DNA of 64,000 bases from Desulfuromonadales bacterium. Its GTDB lineage: Bacteria; Desulfobacterota; Desulfuromonadia; Geobacterales; Pseudopelobacteraceae. The stretch is from contig JACAAY010000006.1 of assembly GCA_013377095.1 (NCBI GenBank), positions 18,940 through 82,939 of the forward strand, read 5' to 3'. Below are positions 58,351 through 64,000 of the stretch, in pieces. The position numbers and the translations under genes were made by a program. Position 1 is the first letter of the stretch; every line of letters starts with the position of its first letter. The notes under the pieces were generated by a model, which was not told the origin of the DNA, searched no databases, and saw only the letters and a list, made by a program, of their open reading frames with translations.

Positions 58351-58809
58351 TCACAGCTTCTCAACGATAAAAAGCGAGTCACCATACTCCACCGCCTGGC
58401 CATTCTCTTTGCAAACCTTGAGGATTTTACAGCGGAACTCGGCTTCAATCTCATTCATCAACTTCATGGCTTCGACGATACACAGCATCTGTCCCTTTTC
58501 AACCACGTGGCCAACTTCAACATATGGAGCAGCGCCGGGTTCGGGTGCGCTGTAAAATGTACCGACAATGGGTGAACTGATCGGAGTTCCCTGCATTTCA
58601 TTGTCCACAGAAGTTACCGTCTGAGCCGGAGTTTCAACTGGTGCGTACGTGGTCGCTTGCGGAATACATGGTGCAGCCGATGTAGCAAGTTGACCTGATT
58701 TTACTCCACGTCTAATAACAATTTTTTCTTCGGAATTTTCCATTTCAAATTCGGTAATATCTGTTTCAGAAATAATGTCAAACAGTGCCTTCAGATCCTT
58801 AACATCCAT
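58351..58809 (-). CDS. accB: Biotin carboxyl carrier protein of acetyl-CoA carboxylase
   Basis: The 152-residue protein has an N-terminal MDVKDLKALFDIISETDITE, an Ala/Pro/Thr linker, and a C-terminal biotinyl domain with the modified Lys116 in VEAMKLMNEIEAE. GGAG precedes the ATG. Confidence 0.96.
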   Translation of the reverse strand: MDVKDLKALFDIISETDITEFEMENSEEKIVIRRGVKSGQLATSAAPCIPQATTYAPVETPAQTVTSVDNEMQGTPISSPIVGTFYSAPEPGAAPYVEVGHVVEKGQMLCIVEAMKLMNEIEAEFRCKILKVCKENGQAVEYGDSLFIVEKL

Positions 58810-58888
58810 TTTTGTCTCCTTTGTAATACGCGCTTGCAGGCGCCCGGCTCTACAAAATACCGTAAAATGTTGTTATGCTAACAAGTCA

Positions 58889-59959
58889 TTAAAGATACAT
58901 CAATTCTTTTGGAACCTGTGTCAAAACCCGGCAGCCATCCGCTTGAACCACCACCGTATCTTCGATCCTCACACCACCAAAACCAGGAATATATATGCCA
59001 GGCTCGATCGTGAAAACCATTCCTTCCTCGATCAACGTGTCACCGCGAGGTGAAATTGTCGGTTTTTCATGGATTTCCAAACCAACTCCATGTCCCAGTC
59101 CGTGACCGAAAAACTCCCCATACCCACATTCTCGGATGTAATCACGGGCCACGGCATCCAGGTCTTTACAGGCCATTCCCGGCCTGACCGCTGCTATGGC
59201 CCTGTCATGCGCTTCCCTGACAACGCTATGCATCTCAATTGCACGCGGATCTGGACGACCTATGGCAACCGTTACGGTTTCATCGGAATGATAACCATTC
59301 ATCAAAGCACCGAAATCGATTGTCACCAGCTCACCTGAGCGGATTTCTCTGTTCGAAGCGCGTCCATGGGGCATGGCTCCCCGTTCACCTGAAGCAACAA
59401 TAAAGTCGAAAGCGCGACCATCAGCACCACGACGCCGCATCTCAAACTCCAGCTCGCATGCGAAAGTCGCCTCGCTGATACCGGGCTTGAGCTTGCCGAT
59501 TGTTTCCAATAAGGCGCCTGAAGCCAGTCGCGCAACCAAACTGAGACGATCAATCTCATCCTGATCCTTGGTGGAACGGATCTGGTCAAGATTCTCATTC
59601 AGGGAAATCAACTCACAACGATCAAGCGTTGCTGACAGAGCGTTAAAAGCAGCAACTGTCATGTAGGTTTCTTCAAAACCTACACGTAACATTCTAAAAT
59701 CATTTATCAGTTCTTTGACTGTTGCCAGTTTCTCGGAGAACTGCCTGACCTCTGCATCCACAACCTCCAACGTGGCCTGATCCGTGTAACGCGAATCACA
59801 CAGAAACCAGCAACGCAGATCACGGGTCATAAGCAGAGAGCCTTCCGAACCGGTAAACCCTGACAGATACCGGATAGTAGAAAGACTCGAGAAAAGGATC
59901 GCATCGAGATTATGGGAAGTGAAAAAGCGCTCCAGTTTGGCGCGCCTTGCAATTAACAT
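58889..59959 (-). CDS. Xaa-Pro aminopeptidase / dipeptidase (M24)
   Basis: Metallopeptidase of about 356 residues. The N-terminal creatinase domain fills residues 1-125 and the pita-bread domain has the metal ligands in TIDFGALMNGYHSDET, GHGLGHGVGLEIHE, TIEPGIYIPG and RIEDTVV. The ATG at 59959 has GGTGG upstream; the GTG at 59977 is possible too. It precedes accBC on the same strand, as often seen with aroQ and accB. Confidence 0.9.
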   Translation of the reverse strand: MLIARRAKLERFFTSHNLDAILFSSLSTIRYLSGFTGSEGSLLMTRDLRCWFLCDSRYTDQATLEVVDAEVRQFSEKLATVKELINDFRMLRVGFEETYMTVAAFNALSATLDRCELISLNENLDQIRSTKDQDEIDRLSLVARLASGALLETIGKLKPGISEATFACELEFEMRRRGADGRAFDFIVASGERGAMPHGRASNREIRSGELVTIDFGALMNGYHSDETVTVAIGRPDPRAIEMHSVVREAHDRAIAAVRPGMACKDLDAVARDYIRECGYGEFFGHGLGHGVGLEIHEKPTISPRGDTLIEEGMVFTIEPGIYIPGFGGVRIEDTVVVQADGCRVLTQVPKELMYL

Positions 59960-60035
59960 GGCCGAATCCACCAGCACAAAAAATTTTTACCAGCAGGAAT
60001 AAAGCTACTCATTAAGAACAAAACACTCGACTTCA

Positions 60036-60470
60036 TCAGTGCTGTAGTGATCCCCATAATGCGCGTAAACCGAGCAGATAACTTTCAACCCCAAAGCCAC
60101 AGATCTGGCCGATTGCCAGTGCTGCGGTCAAACTTTTGTGGCGGAACTCCTCACGCCGATACACATTGGAAAGGTGCACCTCTACAAACGGTAGAGCAAC
60201 TGACGCCAGCGCATCACGTATGGCAATACTTGTATGGGTGTATGCAGCGGGATTAAAAATAATTCCATCATAAACTCCGACAGCGCCCTGAATGGCGTCT
60301 ATCAGTTTTCCTTCTGAATTCGACTGATAAAACGCTATATTACACCCTAATTCCAAAGCCAGCACTTCAAGTGAACAATTAATGTCATCCAGGGTGAGAG
60401 TGCCATATATTTCCGGTTCACGTTTACCGAGCAGATTCAGATTTGGTCCGTGCAGAGCGAGGAAACGCAT
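60036..60470 (-). CDS. aroQ: 3-dehydroquinate dehydratase, type II
   Basis: The 144-residue dodecameric-type enzyme has [47 protein letters not shown] and the [16 protein letters not shown] histidine and arginine. It serves the same pathway as aroB, aroK and aroC upstream, separated from them by the roadblock and TPR genes. Confidence 0.96.
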   Translation of the reverse strand: MRFLALHGPNLNLLGKREPEIYGTLTLDDINCSLEVLALELGCNIAFYQSNSEGKLIDAIQGAVGVYDGIIFNPAAYTHTSIAIRDALASVALPFVEVHLSNVYRREEFRHKSLTAALAIGQICGFGVESYLLGLRALWGSLQH

Positions 60471-60473
60471 GAC

Positions 60474-60836
60474 CTAGAGAAGCTCCTGGATAAAGTCTTG
60501 GCATTTAAGTCGCAGCATGTAGCGACCTTTTCCAAGATTTCCATCCCTGTCCAATACCAGAACCACAAACAATTCATCGGAAAGAACACGCAAAACAACA
60601 TACAGCTGACCACTCGTGATGCAGAGTTCTTCCGTTTCACCCACTTTGAGAAGCTCAATGGTACGCTTTACATCCTTGAGAACCGTTGCGTATTCTACGG
60701 TCAGGAGCTGCAGGTCAAGTCCGTCCATATTTACAACGACTTCATCAATGGGTATTCCATCGCTGGCCATGATGACTGCAGCACGACTACCTTCGACTTT
60801 TTGGACAATTTCAGATAGCGTTTCCCTTAGCGACAT
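60474..60836 (-). CDS. Roadblock/LC7-domain protein (MglB-like)
   Basis: The 120-residue protein has the roadblock fold pattern LSEIVQKVEGSRAAVIMASD and GIPIDEV, then TVEYATVLKDVKRT, ELLKVG and YVVLRVLSDELFVVLV. Such proteins regulate small GTPases (MglA in Myxococcus) but no GTPase gene is near. It is encoded 10 bases inside the end of the TPR gene and 3 bases before aroQ, so it travels with the shikimate genes. Confidence 0.82.
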   Translation of the reverse strand: MSLRETLSEIVQKVEGSRAAVIMASDGIPIDEVVVNMDGLDLQLLTVEYATVLKDVKRTIELLKVGETEELCITSGQLYVVLRVLSDELFVVLVLDRDGNLGKGRYMLRLKCQDFIQELL

Positions 60837-61741
60837 GCTTTGATCCTCCTGATGGTGTCAAGCCACCCCTCCAGCGTAATAATTGCCGCATCAGCTCTGC
60901 CCTGTACCGGGACATCGTCTGGAAGTGATGAAGTTTCCGGCACTGTGAAAGCAGGTCCAGGTGCATTGGAAACCGGAAGCGTTTCGCAAATTACTGGAGG
61001 TTTCTCTTTTTCCTCAAGTTCGGCAATTCGGGACTGCACTTCGGAATTTGCTGGATCTTCATTGAGAAGTGCCCGGTAGATGTCAAGAGCCTTGGAAATA
61101 AAACCTTGCTGAACATACAACTCCGCCAGTGTGGCAGTCGAAAGAGGGTCGTGCTGCACCGGTGCTGCGTCAACAGGTGCTTCCAGTTCCTCCACCCAAA
61201 TATCATCCTCGGTAAGTTCGATGATCTCATCTTCCAGAAAACCGGTTTCCGCACAAGGCAGCTGCAGGTCTGATGCAATCTCTGCATGTTCGGTATCCCT
61301 GTCAACCTCATCCGGAAGATGAACAGGCTGGGCAAGTAAATCCAGTTCTTCCTGGAACTCAGCATTTTCGGGATAAAACTCCAACAACACACGAAATACT
61401 TTTTTTGCTGAGTCGAGTTCCCCACTGGAAACCATCAATCTGGCAAGCATCTTCTGCGCTTCGGCATCCTCGGGAAGGGCTGCGGTAACGATCTCAAGAG
61501 CCTGACGACACTCTTCAACAAGTCCTTTGGCGTGACATGCCATGGCCAGCGCCCGCTGCCCCGCTACATAGGTCGGGAATTTCTTTGCCCCCTGTTTGGC
61601 GGTGTGCAAGGCATCGTCAACCAGATTCACCTTGAGATATACATCGGCCAACTGAGCAAAAAGATATGAATCGGGATCCTGTGCCAGTCGCTCTTCGAAA
61701 TGCTTTATATCAGCCCAGAAAGATGCGCTTTGTTGCTGCAT
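60827..61741 (-). CDS. TPR-repeat protein linked to roadblock gene
   Basis: The 304-residue protein has TPR units over residues 5-130 (DSYLFAQLADVYLKVNLVDD, ARLMVSSGELDSAKKVF) and another near 195-235 (LAELYVQQGFISKALDIYRA), with acidic linkers between. It ends AAIITLEGWLDTIRRIKA. The last 20 residues and the 10-base overlap with the roadblock gene suggest a complex with that protein. Cytoplasmic, function unknown. Confidence 0.8.
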   Translation of the reverse strand: MQQQSASFWADIKHFEERLAQDPDSYLFAQLADVYLKVNLVDDALHTAKQGAKKFPTYVAGQRALAMACHAKGLVEECRQALEIVTAALPEDAEAQKMLARLMVSSGELDSAKKVFRVLLEFYPENAEFQEELDLLAQPVHLPDEVDRDTEHAEIASDLQLPCAETGFLEDEIIELTEDDIWVEELEAPVDAAPVQHDPLSTATLAELYVQQGFISKALDIYRALLNEDPANSEVQSRIAELEEKEKPPVICETLPVSNAPGPAFTVPETSSLPDDVPVQGRADAAIITLEGWLDTIRRIKACR

Positions 61742-61744
61742 GAT

Positions 61745-62824
61745 TCAGACCTCCAATCCACTCAGGGTTAGCAGTTGCTCTGTTGTCAGATTTTCCACGA
61801 CATGGTCGCCTATACCGCGATTACAAATGAATTTAATGACACCACTTCCGCATTTTTTATCAGTCAGCAACGTATCCATCAGATGGCGTTTTTCTACCTG
61901 CGGTGGGGTAAACGGAAGTCCAAAACGGTTTAACAGGTCAATGATTCTGGCACTATCCTCAACAGTGCAATGTCCACATGCCACACTGACCCGGGCTGCA
62001 CACGCCATTCCAATTGCCACGGCTTCTCCATGCACCATTGAACTGTAACCGGCCAAGGTTTCAAAGGCATGACCCAACGTGTGACCGTAATTGAGGATGG
62101 CGCGCAACCCGGTTTCCTTCTCGTCCAGTTCCACAACCCGTGCTTTAAGTTCACAACAACGCTGTATTACATAGGCCAGACACCCAGGTTCCATCGCCAG
62201 AATCCTGTCACTGTTCTGTTCCAGGTAGTCAAAAAAAGCCTGGTCAATTGTGACACCGTACTTGACCACCTCAGCCAGACCGGCCAGAAATTCGCGCTTT
62301 GGAAGTGTTGAAAGAGTCGCCACATCAATGAGCACCAAGCGGGGCTGATAAAAAGCGCCTATCAGGTTCTTTCCGCGCGGATGGTCGACGGCAGTCTTGC
62401 CGCCGACACTACTATCAACTTGCGCCAGAAGAGTTGTCGGCACCTGCACGAAAGGTATTCCGCGCATGTAGGTTGCTGCGGCAAAACCGGCCAAGTCACC
62501 CACGACGCCACCTCCCAGGGCAACGATGAATGATGTTCGGTTAAGCCCGGCCTCGATCAGCTCGTCATAGACACGGTTGAGAGTTGTAGTGTTTTTATAC
62601 CCCTCACCGTCGGGAATCTGTAATACCGTTACCTGATTGCCCGCGTCGGCAAGTGATTTATGAATCAGATCAGCATACAGCGCCGCCACGGAAGGGTTGG
62701 TGATCACTGCCACACGTCCGGCCAGGCCTCGTCCGACACACAGACGACCGAGCGTCGCCAGCACGCCACTGTCGATCAGGATATCATAGCTCTGTTCGCC
62801 CAGGTTGACAGTCAGCATATTCAC
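61745..62824 (-). CDS. aroB: 3-dehydroquinate synthase
   Basis: The 359-residue protein has GGGVVGDLAGFAAATYMRGI, PTTLLAQVDSSVGGKTAVDH and NLIGAFYQPRLVLID for NAD and metal binding, with the zinc-ligand regions AEVVKYG and NYGHTLGHAFE. The GTG start at 62824 forms a GTGA overlap with the aroK stop; ATG at 62818 is also in frame. It catalyses the second step to chorismate. Confidence 0.95.
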   Translation of the reverse strand: MNMLTVNLGEQSYDILIDSGVLATLGRLCVGRGLAGRVAVITNPSVAALYADLIHKSLADAGNQVTVLQIPDGEGYKNTTTLNRVYDELIEAGLNRTSFIVALGGGVVGDLAGFAAATYMRGIPFVQVPTTLLAQVDSSVGGKTAVDHPRGKNLIGAFYQPRLVLIDVATLSTLPKREFLAGLAEVVKYGVTIDQAFFDYLEQNSDRILAMEPGCLAYVIQRCCELKARVVELDEKETGLRAILNYGHTLGHAFETLAGYSSMVHGEAVAIGMACAARVSVACGHCTVEDSARIIDLLNRFGLPFTPPQVEKRHLMDTLLTDKKCGSGVIKFICNRGIGDHVVENLTTEQLLTLSGLEV

Positions 62825-63339
62825 GCAGGCAAACCCTCTAAAATCTTAAGAATCAATGCCGAAACATCTTCCACGGATTTATTGTCCGTGTCAATTCTAA
62901 TATCGGCATCGGCATAAAATTGTTGACGTTCTTCCATCAACGCCGCAACGCGAATTGAAGCGTCTTTTTCGCTGAACAGGGGACGGTCGGTGGCCCCCTT
63001 CAGTCTGCCCAGAATCACGGGTAAAGAGGCGATGAGATTAACAACAATTCCCCGTGATCTCATCAGGGCGCGATTCGAGTCGGCCACAACCACACCTCCA
63101 CCACCTGCTATTACCGCCTTCCCTTCCCGCAACACCCGCTCCAGACAAGCACTTTCCCTGGCACGAAAAGCCGCTTCACCTTCGCTGGCAAAGATGTCGT
63201 TGATCGACTTTCCGGCGTCGGCAACAATCACCGCATCCAGATCAATAAAAGGGAGCCTCAGTGACTCGGCCAGTTTCCGCCCCACACTGCTTTTACCACA
63301 GCCCATAAAACCGGTCAGAATGACGGGGCGCTCAGGCAT
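62821..63339 (-). CDS. aroK: Shikimate kinase
   Basis: The 172-residue protein has Walker [23 protein letters not shown] for shikimate/Mg contact, AGGGGVV and the RPLFSE lid. Longer starts exist in frame back to 63516 but run through aroC; the ATG at 63339 gives the family length and overlaps aroC by 8 bases. Confidence 0.95.
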   Translation of the reverse strand: MPERPVILTGFMGCGKSSVGRKLAESLRLPFIDLDAVIVADAGKSINDIFASEGEAAFRARESACLERVLREGKAVIAGGGGVVVADSNRALMRSRGIVVNLIASLPVILGRLKGATDRPLFSEKDASIRVAALMEERQQFYADADIRIDTDNKSVEDVSALILKILEGLPA

Positions 63340-64000
63340 TGCGGATCTGCTCGCGATAACCGTCATAATTACGCCTGATTTCGAGGACCGAGTCTCCACC
63401 GAATTTATCCAGAAAAGCGTTTGCAATTTCGATGGCAACCACAGCTTCGGCCACAACCAGTGCGGCCGGCACCGCACAGGTGTCGGAACGTTCCACGGCG
63501 GCCTCGAACGGTTCATGGGTCACCATGTCCACCGACCGCAGTGGCGCATACAGTGTGGGAATCGGCTTCATGGCCGCTCTCAGAATGATCGGTTCTCCGT
63601 TGGACATCCCCCCCTCGATACCGCCGGCATTGTTATCGTTCCTGTAATAGGCACATGCTGAACCTGACTCGAGACGACCGGCATCTCGAAAAATTTCATC
63701 GTGTACGCGGGAACCGGGACGGCGGGCAGACTCAAAACCGATGCCAACTTCGACCCCCTTAATTGCCTGAATACTCATTAATGCAAATGCCAGGCGCGCG
63801 TCCAGCTTACGATCCCATTGAACATGACTTCCCAGTCCCGGCGGCACTCCCACAACCTGCACTTCCACGACACCACCCAGGGTGTCGCCCCCGGACTTGG
63901 CGCCATCGATCACCTGCATCATTTCCCGTTCAGCAACCGAGTCGCAGCAAAACAGTGGAGACTGCGCCGCCAGGCGCCAGATTTCCTCATAGGTAAGCTC
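63332..64000 (-). CDS. aroC: Chorismate synthase, partial (5' end outside window)
   Basis: The frame runs to the right edge without a start in the expected place; about 223 C-terminal residues are visible. [33 protein letters not shown] and [16 protein letters not shown] are chorismate synthase signatures. FMN-dependent last step to chorismate, feeding mqnA and the aromatic amino acids. The frame overlaps aroK by 8 bases. Confidence 0.95.
   Translation of the reverse strand, partial: ELTYEEIWRLAAQSPLFCCDSVAEREMMQVIDGAKSGGDTLGGVVEVQVVGVPPGLGSHVQWDRKLDARLAFALMSIQAIKGVEVGIGFESARRPGSRVHDEIFRDAGRLESGSACAYYRNDNNAGGIEGGMSNGEPIILRAAMKPIPTLYAPLRSVDMVTHEPFEAAVERSDTCAVPAALVVAEAVVAIEIANAFLDKFGGDSVLEIRRNYDGYREQIRNA

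Overview
The window looks like chromosomal DNA of a Geobacter/Pelobacter-type deltaproteobacterium (Desulfuromonadales or Geobacterales). The signs are a PSP1 (RicT-like) gene between holB and metG, PilR with long Geobacter-like type IVa pilins, many sigma-54 promoters and enhancer-binding regulators, a PxxKW cysteine-rich protein, NifS/NifU, MqnA of the futalosine menaquinone route, and roadblock and CheX orphans. This placement is inferred from gene content, not from a search. I saw no rRNA, tRNA, insertion sequence, prophage or CRISPR array.

Region 1 (1-5.6 kb): the start of iorA on the minus strand, then a plus-strand run tmk-holB-PSP1-metG. Region 2 (5.6-14.1 kb, all minus): a macAB-like exporter operon ending in pilR, then pilA behind a near-consensus sigma-54 promoter, then an ABC-2 exporter, a membrane-anchored TPR protein with a pseudopilin-like C-terminus, and a second long pilin. 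Region 3 (14.3-21.3 kb, plus): eno, a small exported protein, ribBA-queH-DUF2905, and a DUF3300/DUF2950 envelope pair.

Region 4 (21.3-39.1 kb) is the accessory highlight: a sigma-54-linked catabolic island. On the plus strand it encodes an acylating aldehyde dehydrogenase, CoA-transferase, outer-membrane channel, long acyl-CoA dehydrogenase, fused 3-hydroxyacyl-CoA dehydrogenase/enoyl-CoA hydratase, thiolase and a PaaG-like isomerase/hydratase. On the minus strand follow an iron alcohol dehydrogenase, a second channel paralogue, and a sigma-54 response regulator with its PAS histidine kinase. Strong sigma-54 promoters precede the first CoA gene and the minus-strand channel; a weaker one precedes the alcohol dehydrogenase. 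Together the set could take a hydrophobic alcohol or aldehyde to acyl-CoA, exchange CoA with acetate, and run beta-oxidation to acetyl-CoA, or run in reverse. The natural substrate is not visible in the sequence.

Region 5 (39.2-64 kb, mostly minus) is housekeeping: a thioredoxin/CcdA pair, polyprenyl synthase, a YkgJ-type protein, CheX, guaBA, an orphan oppBC pair, an E2 gene without its E1, nifUS, a phosphohexomutase, PxxKW protein, mqnA, tolC, gcvH-accC-accB, pepQ, aroQ, a roadblock/TPR pair, and aroB-aroK-aroC running off the right edge.
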